64,000 nt of DNA from Vandiemenella viatica (lineage: Eukaryota; Arthropoda; Insecta; Orthoptera; Morabidae): positions 183,050,437-183,114,436 of the forward strand of contig JARYHS010009186.1 in NCBI GenBank assembly GCA_031002005.1. The letters are read 5' to 3'. Below are positions 42,180 to 53,744 of this stretch, piece after piece. The notes beneath the pieces were generated by a model, which was not told the origin of the DNA, searched no databases, and was given only the letters and a program-made list of their open reading frames with translations. The position numbers and the translations under genes are program-made. Positions within the stretch are counted from its first letter, which is position 1; each line of letters opens with the position of its first letter.

Positions 42180-45080
42180 CTACATTTGCCCTCTACAAAT
42201 TTTATCTTTAAATTCCTTCAAAGTTTTCGGTAAATTATTCATCGTTTCTCTTGGTAACTCATTCCAATCCCTGACACCCTTACCTAAAAAAGAGAATCTT
42301 CCTACACCCTTGTGCCTGAAATCGAGTGCCAGCTTGTGGTCATGGTCATCTTTTCCCTTCCATGCACTACTTTTCATACCTATTGCAATATCTTTCCATG
42401 CCTCATCACCAGTATAGGCCCTGTACACTCCCATGACCCTCCTCATCCTCCTCCTGTCTTGCAATGAATCCCATTCCAGCTCCTTTATCATATCCGTCAC
42501 TGATTGCATTCTGCGATAATTTCCAGAAACAAATCTAGCAGCCCTTCTGTGCACCCTCTCCAACTCCTGTATTTGATACGTAAAATGAGGGTCCCATACT
42601 ACACTACCATATTCGAGCAATGGTCTGACCAAAGTTTTGTAACCCAATTCCTTGACTTCTCTCGTACATCCCCTCATAACTCTCTCCAACAAGTGCAGAA
42701 CTCTGAAACCTTTTCCTACCACCTGTCCTATGTGTCCTGCCCAGTTAAGTTTGTTATCAAAAGTAATTCCAAGATATTTGCATTTCAACTCTTCAGCAAG
42801 CATTTCTTTCCCCACCTTATATTCATAATTAACCTTTTGTTTTTTATTTGTGTATCTAATAAGCTGACTCTTCTTTGCATTTATCTTCATTCCATGTTTA
42901 CCAACCCAATTAGATATCCTGTCCAGATCACCCTGCAACTGTTTACAATCCTCTATCGTTTTGATTCTTTTATACAGCATTATGTCATCTGCAAACAATC
43001 TAATTTCAGATAGTAAACAGTCAACACAATTATTCATTAGAATAATGAATAGCAATGGTCCCAATACGCTACCCTGTGGCACACCCATTTTTACTTCCAC
43101 TTCTTTTGATACTACATTTCCTACCCTAACTTTCTGTTTTCTACCTTTTAAAAATTCTTCTACCCAGCAAATGACTTTCTTATCCACTCCAATGGTTTTT
43201 ACCTTATTTACTACCATTTTATGGCTTACTCTGTCAAACGCCTTAGACAGATCTAGTGCTACACTATCAATTTGGCCTCCCTTGTCCATTTCATCTGAAA
43301 TATCTTGCATATATCCCACCAACTGAGATTCGCATGAATATCCTTGCCTGAAACCATGTTGCCTGCTTGAAAACCAATTACGTTCCTCACATATATTTCT
43401 GATGTGGTTGCATATCAATCTTTCCATTAATTTACCTACCACTGATGTCAAACTGATTGGCCTGTAATTCTCAACTCTATTTCTCACCCCTCCCTTATGT
43501 ACCGGTACTACTATTGCACTTTTCCAGTCCTGTGGTAAGCAGCAAGTGTCTAGACTCAATTTAAATAATATTTGAAGATAAGGTACAATGTCACATCCGG
43601 CTATCTTTAAGATATCTGTAGTAATATTATCTTCACCAGCCCCTTTATGTTTTTTCAGCTTTCTTATTTCCTTCATGATTTCCTCAGGATGGATATCAAA
43701 TTTTTTACTATCGTCATTTCTAATTGTGTTGTTAAGCTCGTTCTCCGAATTAGACTCTCCTGTTTCTGATTCATTGTCCCTAATGCTTTCTCTGAACCAG
43801 TTACTTAAAATCTCTGCCTTTTTCAAATCGTCTGTAACTTCTTCTCCATCCTTATCTATAAGTGTCTCTACATCCTCCCTTCCCCTCAGTTTCCTGATAT
43901 AGCCATAGAAATTTCTAGATGCATCAGTCAATGGTCCCCCTGCACTGACAATACTCTTCATAAACCCATCTTTAGCCATTTTCTTTGCTGTTATTAAGTC
44001 CTTGTTTAGTTGTTTTAAATATTCCCTACTACCCTGCTGTCTCTTAACTCTGTTATGTTCTTTTCTTACCAACCTCTTTAACCTCCTCACTTCCCTATTA
44101 TAGTACATAGGATCTCTACTTCTCTTTATTTTTTGCTTTGGAATAAATTTTTCTTCCCCCTTTCTTATTATCTCCTTGAACTCTTCCCACCTTGACTCTA
44201 CTGTACCTGAGCCTTCCTTCCATTTGCTGAATTGTTCTCTGAAATATCTCCTCAAATTTGAAACCTGTGCCTTTTTATAATTGTACCTATTTCCCCCTTC
44301 AATTTTGGCTGCTGGTTTACTGAATCCTCTAATATCCATCAGAACTGCTTCATGATCACTTATTCCTTCAGTTACTTGATACCTCAAAAGGTTTTCATCG
44401 GGCTTAATTAGAAATATATCCAAAATATTTTGTCCCCTAGTGTTTTGCTCAACCACTTGTGTAAATCCTCCTTCCCTTATTAAGATATTTGCAAATCTTT
44501 GTTCCCTTGTGTTATTTATCTTATTCCCTTCCCAGTTTACACCTGGTAAATTTAAATCTCCGCCGATGATGATCATTCTATTCTCACCTCTGAAATCTGA
44601 GTATGAATTTAATTTCTCCCCAAGAGCCTCGTCCTCTTCTGTCATTCTTCCACTGCGGTAAACAGCCAACACTCTGATTTTTTCTTTTTTATTACCCCAG
44701 AAATCTACCCCAAGTAACTCATGGTCTTGATCTATGAATGCCAGTGAACTATGGTAGTTTTTGCTAACTAGTATGAAGACTCCTCCACCAATTGCTCCTC
44801 GATCTCTGCGGTACACTCTGTAACCATCAGGAAAAACCTCACTGTCTAGTACTTCTTCTTTTAACCAACTCTCTACCCCAATTATTATTTGTGGTTCATG
44901 CATCTCTATTAAGTTTGCAAATTCGATTACTTTGTTCATTATACTTCTACAGTTTACCATTAATACCCTTACTATTGGCTTTACATTTTCAGAATTTATC
45001 TCCTCTTTCCCACTTTTACCGCAGCCAGTTATTGTTTCAGCTATTTCATCTATTTCTTTAATATCTGTGACTTTCCCCAT
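42180..45080 (-). CDS. CR1-type ORF2: endonuclease-reverse transcriptase (intact)
   Basis: 966 residues, uninterrupted. The APE endonuclease is at about 35-255: VNCRSIMNK (42-50), ESWL (70-73), GGGVFILV (98-105), GGDLNLPGVNW (about 175) and SDHEAVLMDI (about 245). The RT domain is at about 490-790: GAGEDNITTDILK, RPISLTSVVGKLMERLI, QHGFRQGYSCESQL, ALDLSKAFDRVSH, GVPQGSVLGPLLF and LFADD (FADD 696-699). Then come CKYLGITFDNKLNW, LVRPLLEYGSVVWDPH and HRRAARFVSGNY, typical of CR1/jockey-group C-termini. No RNase H is visible. All visible catalytic residues are present. Because ORF1 is truncated and the promoter region is missing, the element itself is probably silent unless driven from outside. 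Confidence 0.92.
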   Translation of the reverse strand: MGKVTDIKEIDEIAETITGCGKSGKEEINSENVKPIVRVLMVNCRSIMNKVIEFANLIEMHEPQIIIGVESWLKEEVLDSEVFPDGYRVYRRDRGAIGGGVFILVSKNYHSSLAFIDQDHELLGVDFWGNKKEKIRVLAVYRSGRMTEEDEALGEKLNSYSDFRGENRMIIIGGDLNLPGVNWEGNKINNTREQRFANILIREGGFTQVVEQNTRGQNILDIFLIKPDENLLRYQVTEGISDHEAVLMDIRGFSKPAAKIEGGNRYNYKKAQVSNLRRYFREQFSKWKEGSGTVESRWEEFKEIIRKGEEKFIPKQKIKRSRDPMYYNREVRRLKRLVRKEHNRVKRQQGSREYLKQLNKDLITAKKMAKDGFMKSIVSAGGPLTDASRNFYGYIRKLRGREDVETLIDKDGEEVTDDLKKAEILSNWFRESIRDNESETGESNSENELNNTIRNDDSKKFDIHPEEIMKEIRKLKKHKGAGEDNITTDILKIAGCDIVPYLQILFKLSLDTCCLPQDWKSAIVVPVHKGGVRNRVENYRPISLTSVVGKLMERLICNHIRNICEERNWFSSRQHGFRQGYSCESQLVGYMQDISDEMDKGGQIDSVALDLSKAFDRVSHKMVVNKVKTIGVDKKVICWVEEFLKGRKQKVRVGNVVSKEVEVKMGVPQGSVLGPLLFIILMNNCVDCLLSEIRLFADDIMLYKRIKTIEDCKQLQGDLDRISNWVGKHGMKINAKKSQLIRYTNKKQKVNYEYKVGKEMLAEELKCKYLGITFDNKLNWAGHIGQVVGKGFRVLHLLERVMRGCTREVKELGYKTLVRPLLEYGSVVWDPHFTYQIQELERVHRRAARFVSGNYRRMQSVTDMIKELEWDSLQDRRRMRRVMGVYRAYTGDEAWKDIAIGMKSSAWKGKDDHDHKLALDFRHKGVGRFSFLGKGVRDWNELPRETMNNLPKTLKEFKDKICRGQM

Positions 45081-45139
45081 CGCGAATCTGCAATCAGTAT
45101 CACTTTGATAATCTATTTCTGTCCCTTCACCAGCAGCCC

Positions 45140-45376
45140 CTAAGCTAAAAAAGGCACAGTCCTGACCCCATCATCACTGGAAACGGGCTCCCTCACTGCT
45201 TTAGCTAACAACTCAGAAAGTACTCCCTTCCCCCTTCTATTTAGGTGTAGGCCGTGCCTAGTGAAACCCCACCTACCAATGGTGTTCACAGGCACAACCC
45301 CCAACACAGAACTAATGCCTTTCCCAAGTAGCACTTCTGTTTCCACATTATCTACAAAAACATACCATTCCCCCAA
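45140..45376 (-). pseudogene. C-terminal fragment of CR1 ORF1 (esterase-like)
   Basis: 78 residues remain. The segment GRWGFTRHGLHLNRRGKGVL carries the R-H-G-L-H-L-N block, which in CR1 ORF1 esterases (SGNH hydrolase family) holds the catalytic His. The residues before it (VDNVETEVLLGKGISSVLG) match no motif I can name. The N-terminal two thirds, including the catalytic Ser block, are absent because of 5' truncation. It lies 59 bp upstream of ORF2 in the same orientation. Confidence 0.75.
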
Positions 45377-45385
45377 TTAAACACG

Positions 45386-46075
45386 TGACCACCGTGATCA
45401 TGGTGTTGTTTTTCATTATGTAGCTACAGTACTTCACGTTGAGAAATGTTCGATTACCAAGGAGACTTGCAAGTTGTCTGCATGTTGTTTTCCACATTCC
45501 TACCAACCGCATGATGCAATAGTTCCAAACTAACAATTCAAAAATATTAATTCAAATCTATGGTGTTTCTTGATAGTCAGTCAGAATTTATGATAAGTTT
45601 ACAAAATGAGTAATCACTGATTCAAGAGATACGTCGAATGCAAAGAAGTAATTGACACATCTTTCACATGTTTCATTGCAACATAATTCTGATGATTCAT
45701 CATCTGTCTCATGCGACATAGGAGTTGATTCTGTGGTATATCGGCTCAGAACATTAAAGGTGATTTATGGGAAAACTAAACAAAAATAAATACACGATTC
45801 TCAAAGTTAGCAGGCAAAAATTATATATCATCACAACATTACGCTAGAGGTTACTGCATAGGAAACAAAAAAGTGTTGAAGAAGAACGATAAAATTTGAT
45901 CTGGGGTAAGTCTATTCAGAGATACTTCAACGCAATCAGCCAAACTGATGGCTATAATCGTTGAGTTGCAACATTACACGAAATAATAATAACAATGCGT
46001 AAGGCATTATTGTTCGGTCACCGAGTAGCAGAGTTTTGATTTGCGTCGCAGGCTGCTATGTCGTGACAACCATAA
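45386..46075. other. Intergenic DNA
   Basis: Short frames only. Nothing recognised. Confidence 0.45.
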
Positions 46076-46079
46076 TCTA

Positions 46080-46262
46080 GGCAACCTGCTGCTTTTCCTT
46101 GATTCTGAACCACGGAAAATCCTAACATACCTCACAAGAACAAAGCAGAGGTAAAGGTCATTTTTAAGGCACGTATAAATTTCATCCGAGACAGGGATTC
46201 AAACCGAGGACATTCCGTTTTCCAGTTACGGACATTAACCACGTGAGTCACCACGCCGAGTA
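46080..46262 (-). mobile_element. SINE-C copy (minus strand, old)
   Basis: Minus strand: ACTCGGCGTGGTGACTCACG (head), GGTTAATGTCCGTAACTGG, CGGTTTGAATCCCTGTCTCGG (B-box 3' region), GTGCCTTAAAAATGACC and TTTTCCGTGGTTCAGAATC. Order and spacing match the SINE-C at 34482-34720, with more divergence. Confidence 0.65.
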
Positions 46263-47100
46263 TCAAACTGCCACTACAGCAGAGGGCTGCATGACTCTTT
46301 TCATCCGATGTTTGAACAAAAGTCTGATACGGTTTAATTCTAGAACACAATAACACTACAGCAATGTTCTTCTACACGGGAAATAACGAAGCTATTAAAG
46401 ACTTATCTGTATGGCTTTTACGTAATTTTTGTTTTGGTCCAGGCAACGTCGGAACCTAACGACAGTCACCAGGGAGAAAACAAAACAGTTTAAATTGATG
46501 CTATCTCTATACCGACAGAAAAGTAGTTGTAGCAGTATTGAGATCTAGAATCAAACAGTTGCTGCTTCCTCGAAATTGCGCCCCTTCTTCGAGTATTCAC
46601 AAATGAGACAAGACACAAATTGCACTAACTAGCAGGATACAACTGCTGTATCTTACTCGTTACAAACAATTGCCATCAGAATAAGTCCAGAACATGTTTA
46701 TATGGAGAACTATAATCCTTCTTTGCCCCCAACTGGGAAAATGATAAGCCAACATGCACAGATCTTTGGAACCCAGAACAAACAATTTCTAACCTGTAAG
46801 ACAAATACATTACCGCAGACCTGACCGAAAACAATTCACCGGCAATAAAATATGTTTTTTCTGACAAAATGATATTTAACGCCAGGACTCCTAGTAAACC
46901 TGCGATACACAGCAACATCAGCTTGCGCCAACTTCGTCTTTTTATCGATGTTTGTTTGAAACAAATAAATAATAAAAAAAAAAATCAAAATGAATATTGG
47001 ACAGCGATGCTTGAAATAAAGATTGAATTTTTTACGATATGAAATGCAAAGTAAAATATAAAATTAAGATTAGTAATAATTATGGGTTGTAATTATTTCA
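46263..47100. other. Intergenic DNA
   Basis: Nothing recognised. Confidence 0.45.
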
Positions 47101-47215
47101 CCTTTTTGTTTGGTTTTTACGGCACGTCGATGTTATTACAGCATGGAGAGAATTATGGGTAGGAAACAGGAAGGAATTCTGCCGTGGCACTTCTGGAAGA
47201 CCCCATTCTGAAACA
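47100..47215 (-). mobile_element. Old SINE-A 3' fragment (minus strand)
   Basis: Minus strand: GTCTTCCAGAAGTGCCACGG, AGAATTCCTTCC, TAATTCTCTCCATGC and GACGTGCCGTAAAAACC correspond to the SINE-A distal body (AAGGCCATGGC, GAATTCCTTCC, AATGACC, AGGCGTAAAGCC). The head is missing. Confidence 0.5.
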
Positions 47216-47729
47216 ATGTACAACTAAAAGTAGGAATGGCTGGATACGTCACTTACTTTATAGCTATCCTCATTAGGTGCTACTGCAATTTAAATATTAA
47301 GTAAAATTGTTGTACTTTAGGAAGTTGAAGAATGTTCTAGAGCATCCTTAGTAATCTTCTATTTATCCGGGTTAAATCCCAGAACGTGGCTGTTTAAATC
47401 GTCAGTGATTGAAATTTTTTGTTGAATGTGGCGTTAGTTTTGAATATAAACAAATTATCTCATGTTTTAGTTTTTCCGTTGTGTTTCAAAACCACATATA
47501 GAGGTACCCTCTAAAACAGCGATTCCCAATTAGTGCTACGGGAACCCCCAGGGGTAGGATCTACGTGAGATTGCTTCAAGGGATGCGCGAGGTAATCGTT
47601 TGGCTAAGGTAACCACTAATAATCACGCAAATATTAAAATCTTCAAATACATTTTGTGGACATTTTTGTGATGTTTGTTACTGTATTAAAATTTAATAAA
47701 TCGCGAGAAGCAGGTTTAATTTTTTATTT
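47216..47729. other. Intergenic DNA with a hAT-like end
   Basis: CAGCGATTCCCAATTAGTG at 47518, followed by GGGAACCCCCAGGGG, resembles a hAT terminal repeat and subterminal sequence. No partner end or 8-bp duplication was found, so it is probably a decayed fragment. Confidence 0.3.
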
Positions 47730-48300
47730 ATCATTTCAGCTATAGGGTGGACTGAGGTTGAGCTGTTTCTTGAAATGGTACTACGGAAAACACACACTAT
47801 GCCACTTCGGCAAAGGACAAATTCCTGTCGCAAGTGCTTACTCTGGGCGGAACACGAGCCAAGTTTGGCTGGCCTCATTTGCACTTCCAGGCACGTTCGA
47901 CGGATGAAATCGATTTCTCTAATCACGGAACCGTGTCCAAGTTATTAATGAAGGGTTTTTCTTTCGGGTCTCCGGCAGAGGAGTTTTTGAAACGCTGTAA
48001 CGAGAAAATCCGCTAAATCGTTCGCAGAGACAGTTAGTGGCGTCGTTAATAAAGTCATTTCGTGGACACGAGGTACAAAGCGGCTTTTAAAAGACCGGAC
48101 CGAAGCATCCGTCAAACAATAAGGAGCGCTGCAAATTACAAGCCCACCTCACACTCCGCTCCGCTCTCCTTAATTGACGCTGTTCTAATTGGAATCGTAC
48201 TTGGTAACCTCCTACCCCCGCATCCAGAAACAGCGAACTTCTCGTTTTACTTCGTTGTTAGAGTCAGAAGAACAATCACTTTTCTTCCAGAGAAGTAAAA
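47730..48300. other. Non-repetitive GC-richer stretch, possible conserved non-coding or exonic DNA
   Basis: Composition is more balanced than in the neighbours and no transposon landmark was recognised. Homeodomain-like TTAATTGACG and CTAATTGG cores occur close together near 48170-48190. Open frames of 60-78 codons on both strands lack domains. Function unknown. Confidence 0.25.
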
Positions 48301-48824
48301 GGTCACTTCGAAACAAGTACGGACATAAATTTGAAGAAACGTTCTCCAATATTTCTCTGTCTGCAAGAAATGTTTATTATTTGCGGAAGAGTCGGTTGAC
48401 TTAGAAAGAGAAGTTTAAGCAAGAGAAAACAGGCGAAACTGCTAATTGAAAGTGTTTCTAAAAAGTGATAAATAAATGCTGATTTTACTCGAAATAAAGT
48501 AATTTTGCTGAAGCGGCACAGGCTTAGATTAAAGACAAGACAATATATTGGGAAATAGAGATGGGAACAGGTCCAGATACAACTCCGTGTTGTTACGACA
48601 GAAGTTTGATTGCTGTTTTCGGGCGACTGTCTTTAACCATTTACACTAGAGGCGCTCAAACAGCGGTAAGCGTACCAATGGTGCTACGCAGAGTTTCTCA
48701 AGACGGTAAACAAGCAAATATTTCCAAAACTTGTGATTAATTTTACTGCATTACCACTCTGAGAAATAGAACATTTGTATAATAGCGAATTTTTTCAAAG
48801 TTCGGAGTTTCGTGACTGCTCTGT
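48301..48824. other. AT-rich intergenic DNA
   Basis: Nothing recognised. Confidence 0.45.
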
Positions 48825-49893
48825 GATACACGCAGGGCCGGATTTAAATTTTTTTTAGTGTAGGCTGTTCACTTTGTGCCGCCCTTTTCTCCTTCATACT
48901 TACGCTAATCACTAAGTTGTATTACCTTTATTAGGTAGCAAACGATTATATGTATATATGAATGAATATAGATTAAGAGTGACTTTATTACTTGAAAGAA
49001 TTCAGATTTAGTCATAAAATAGAAACAAGAAAAATGAATGTTTATTATGAAACAAGAATACAAACAATAAAATAAAAAAATGTAAAACATAAGTATAGTT
49101 TTCTACGGGATTTTTTATTTGAGAACATAGAGGAATAACTTTCTCACTGATTTTTCCATACGAACACACTTTTTATCGGCAAAGAACAGAAAACACGTTA
49201 AGATGTACGCTCTGATTTGTAATCAATTATTATTAGACGATTATAATTTATATTAATTTCAATCAGAATATCGGTTTCGGCATAGTTCAAAGCATGTTCC
49301 TTAAGAATCTCAAAGAATTTTACTCATTATTAGCTGAGAAATGACGAGTTAAGTTTCAAAAATCATTGGCTTTTCAATGATTTTTTCAATAAAATTAGGA
49401 CTTTCGAGCGCTCGGGGATTTTCAACATCCAGATACTCAATTAATGAAATCGTAGATCATACTTAACTATTTTTACTATAGAAATCATGAAATGTAAGTC
49501 TGTCAGCAGAAACTTACCTCTGTCTATAGAGCTTTCCTTCGGAAATATACGACGGGCTACAGACTGCGTTGAACAAGATACAAAGTCAGGAAACTAATGA
49601 AGAATTAAATTAATAATCTAGCTAATTGTTCGCTGTCACCACTTTCCAAAATGAAAATTGATAGTAAACATATTTTTCATTTCTATTAATTGTTCCGAGT
49701 TTGTCACTTCACTACTAGATGTCACCACTTAAATAAAAATTTATAGTAGACTTTTTCTATTCTGTTTATAATCACACACAAATTTGACGGCTTACTAAAG
49801 CGGGCACCCTTGGAAATTTGCCGCCCCTAAAACGCTGCCGCCCCTAGGCTGGAGCCTATACAGCCTAATGGGAAATCCAGCACTGGATACACG
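48825..49893. mobile_element. Non-autonomous hAT-type DNA transposon, perfect 8-bp duplication
   Basis: The element spans 48833-49885 (1053 bp). The left end is CAGGGCCGGATTTAA and the right end on the reverse strand is CAGTGCTGGATTTCC, giving imperfect inverted repeats that both lead into TAGGCTGT. GATACACG is found at 48825-48832 and again at 49886-49893, the 8-bp duplication diagnostic of hAT insertion. The interior is AT-rich, with no frame longer than about 64 codons and no transposase motif, so it must be moved by an enzyme made elsewhere. Confidence 0.9.
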
Positions 49894-51145
49894 TGAGCAG
49901 TACATGAACAAAATTTGAAGAGCGCCTCCTACAGATGAGTACTCGAACAGTCCCCACTCTCCGTCAAGAGCTCTATTCATTTCAAGCAATTACTTTAATG
50001 TAAACATGCAGGACAAAGCATACACCGTTAATTTATACATTCGCTTCAGGGGTTGAGTGTGTGGTCTTAAAACCCAGTAACTCAGTGGACCTACAGAATT
50101 TTACAGCCAAAAATACCATATAACAAGTACTCTGAATGCATACTCTTTAATGCATTGTGGAATGAAAAAATTATTTATATTCTCCGGAATAAATTAATAT
50201 TGTTTAAAGTTTTTTTCCTGTTGAACAAAGTTCACTTGTAACATTCTAACAACAATTAAAACGGATTAGGTGAATTATTATCCGACAATAATTATGTTTT
50301 GGGGTGTATCAACAGTATACACTATTAACCTAAGAAAACAAATAAACGATGTAAATTGATGTCAGGACATGTGATCATTAAACTACAATAATATTAATTA
50401 ATATTACTCAGATGCTGTGATTCACAATTTCTAACAAGAGACTCCCAGTTAAAAATGTGTCTTTGTTGCGAACAAAGATTTAAAAATCGATGTAACAAAT
50501 AAAAAAGTTGACTATATGTGAAATATTTCCATGCACCGATATATACGTGTGAAGGCACCGCTTATTGAGATTCAGTTAAAACAGGAAAACATCCGTTTTG
50601 TTACATACAATTTTCGAACTGATAGCGGTGTAATTCTTTACACTACAGAAATTAACATCTCTCTTTCAGAATTTAGAGTGTTCAAATGGTACAGTTACTG
50701 GATTCGTTTTGGTTTCTGTAATTATTCCATTCCACAATTAGTTATGTTAGTACGCTAAAAAGGATTTTCTGCCTGATCGCTGTCTACACAAGCTGTCAGC
50801 ATTCAGCATTAAAAAAATTCTAGATGAAAATGTTGTCAGCTGATTGATATTTCATTTGTCAGGCACTCATCCTCGATCATTCAAACAAATATTTGTTAAG
50901 AAGAGGCTGACATATAAAACCTACAGTGAATAATGTGCCAACTTCCACAAATAAATTCAAACGGATTTGAAAATCAGATTATAGAACACAAAGAATTTAA
51001 TTGGGAACCATTGTGCCTTCATATTTGCAGTTAGAAAAATTTCCAAGGTTTTTTATAATTTTGGGAATGTGAGCCGAACTTATTTCTTAAATATCAAGGA
51101 TCACAAGATACAAAAAAATTTAAAGTGTAAAATATTTCAACATTT
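49894..51145. other. AT-rich intergenic DNA
   Basis: Nothing recognised. A 75-codon frame at 50531-50758 has no domain. Confidence 0.45.
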
Positions 51146-51149
51146 AATG

Positions 51150-51245
51150 TGCTCCGGAAGATTGTAATAGCGCAACAATAGGAAGAGATAGAGGATTGTA
51201 TCAAACCAGTCAAGATACTGATGACAGGAAAAAGAAAAAAAGATG
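51150..51245 (+). mobile_element. RTE-like LINE 3'-end fragment
   Basis: ATAGAGGATTGTATCAAACC, AGTCAAGATACTGATGACAG and an A-rich tail match the last coding residues and 3' hairpin of the copy ending at 31600 (GGAGAATTGCATCAAACCAG, TCGAAAGACTGATCACAGC). This is an extreme 5' truncation. Confidence 0.65.
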
Positions 51246-53744
51246 GTATTATGGTATATGGGATTATATTACTAAACATACTCAATATATTCATACATTT
51301 TTTATTTTTTATTAAAACCGTTTATAAAATATAAACATTACACGATTCCTCAGCAAATCAATACTTAAAAAGGCTGGAAGATGTGGCTGAAATTAAAAAT
51401 TAACTATTCATAATGTTACAATTTGTTGCTGTTTAATTCAACATTCTTTAACGGTATAGTTTCCCCCATTGATTATTAATACAGATATATATTACATTTT
51501 TTCAGTAAATAAACAAACAGTTATCTCCCAGAAGTAACAGTGTTTACTATTGCTCAGGAAATTAAATATTAATAACGACGTCTCTGAAGCAGTAGATGCT
51601 AACATTTCGTACGGAATAAGGTAAACATCTCTAGTCTTTAATTCATGATCTTGTTTCTGCTTCCCGGCGAAATTTATTTTCAGCGCTAGAGAAATAATTT
51701 AATAATTTGTTTCTATATACCTGCCCAAAAACTGTTATTGAAGTAGCGCAGCAAACTAAATTCATTTGCTTAGTGCAAATACGGTATATTTACAAAACTG
51801 GGTCACGGAATCACTACTACTCTTCAAATTCGTTCCTGCATCTTTCATGTCTGCAGTTGGTTACAGCAATATCTCCAGAGAGCCCTAAGATTAGAGGCGT
51901 TCGTTTGTAACGTCACATTTCTTTGATACTTCAAAGTCAAATTTCAGTAGTTATCATGGGTTCGCTGTGAATTGCGCCTCTCTGTTAGACAGAGTACATC
52001 GCTGAGGAAAACTGACATATACTAACAATATTGAATTGCTTTATATCCGTATTCGTATTAGTCCATTGTACCGCTCAGATCTCAAGTTAATAACGTCCAC
52101 GTTCCAGTATTTTATACTAATTACGTACAGTTACTTTTTACAATTTCTTGGAATAAATATTCTAATGGTCCTGAACGAAGCATTATTTCGTAATTCAACT
52201 ACGAAGCACGTTTCAGAAAGTAAATTTACAGTCATTGTCTGCTTTAAGTATTGACCAATAAGTTTCGATTGGGTAACACTATACGTTCAGCAGTGCGTAC
52301 CCAATGCAACATCTTTCTTCATTCTACAAACATTAGTATGAATAATATTTTGAGTGGCATGCTGTCCTTTAAAAAGCTGAAATCATTTGACAAATGCGAT
52401 TTTCAACCAAAAGAACAAAAATTATTTTCTAGTAATTAAAATAATCTAATCAGAAGGCTTCCTTGTGACATATGTGTAATTTAGTGAACGGTAAATTGAA
52501 GTGAATGGCCATAACGTAGTTTGTTCTTAGGATTATTTTGGAAAGAAAGGGAACGGAAATGAAAATAGAAATATCTGATACTCAGCCTTTACACCCCTTA
52601 CATGGCAGTATTGAATACCAATTACACTCGAGGAAATTATACAGTTATGATAATTTACAATTCGATGAAAAAATGCTTGAAAGCTTCTTTGCTCATGAAA
52701 GCATGATCTCATGTGACAAAGATACAAACTATGGTGTTTATAGGAGAAATTAGTTTAACTGTAAAGACTGAATCGAAATTGATTAATAAACCTTTATTTC
52801 CAAAATATTAAAATAAACGGTGAGGTCACATTTTATCCAATCTATACTTCAAAATAATACCATCCCTTAAGTAGTATTGGAAGGTCTTTAGAATTTTCTA
52901 AAAAATATATATATATATATGTTCCTGAAACGTCTGGAGGGAATTCTATGAAACTGGAAACAAATATTTCTCACGGAACATCTAAAAGTACTGTAACGGT
53001 AATGCTTCCAAAACCAGACTGTGCTAAGGTGGATACTCTCCAAGTACAAAAATAAATATCAAATTACATGCTTGACAAAAGTAGGGTTAGCGTTGATCGT
53101 GCATTTCATTTACTATATTGTTTCAAACCAACTTCCACGAGTTTTAAGTATTTTCGCAAATAACTAGCAATGGAAGAATGTAATTTGATTTAAGTTACAG
53201 TCTTCTTCGAATAAATAGATTTAATTGGCGTTTTCGAAATAGAAAAGTCATTACAGTCTAAATACTGCGTGTGATTCCATTCTTTACGTCCTCTACCTGG
53301 TGCTTAGGAAGCCAGCGTCATCTATTTCACCTAAAAATTGGAGTAGATTGGAAAATTGAGATATGAGTATTAAGAGCGTGACTTGAATCTGTGACGTCAT
53401 ACCACCTCCTGCTACCAGCGGTGTTTTATTTACAAAAGTAGTCTTATTTTACTGCAGCCACCAGTCTTAAGATTAAAGGAGGTTACTGAACTTGCAATTA
53501 TTATGTTTTATTGAAAATGCATGAGGAGGAAATACATGGTAAAAGCCATTTAAAATACATTACAAACAAAATTGTTTTATTAATTTACCGTCTCCTAAGG
53601 TTACAATTAAACAATAATATTTTTTGAGGATAATTGTTCGTAAAATGTCTATTAAGTCCACTTAATATATTAAGTTAGTTTTTTGCAATGTACAATATTT
53701 TTTTCAGCCCTTCAATTAATTTCTTTACTTTAATGGACGCTTTC
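51246..53744. other. AT-rich intergenic DNA up to the assembly gap
   Basis: No gene recognised. A (TA)n run of about 8 units lies at 52905-52920. Frames of 60-72 codons are unsupported. Confidence 0.45.

Larger units (their letters stand above)
42091..45385 (-). mobile_element. CR1-clade non-LTR retrotransposon, 5'-truncated
   Basis: Minus strand: the end of ORF1 (45376-45140), a 59-bp spacer, intact ORF2 (45080-42180), a 3' UTR of about 65 bp and an AATTAAATTAAATT-type simple tail (42091-42117). The 5' boundary cuts ORF1 near 45385, the usual outcome of incomplete reverse transcription. Related decayed copies are at 22371-22900 and, more distantly, 15842-17720. Confidence 0.88.
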
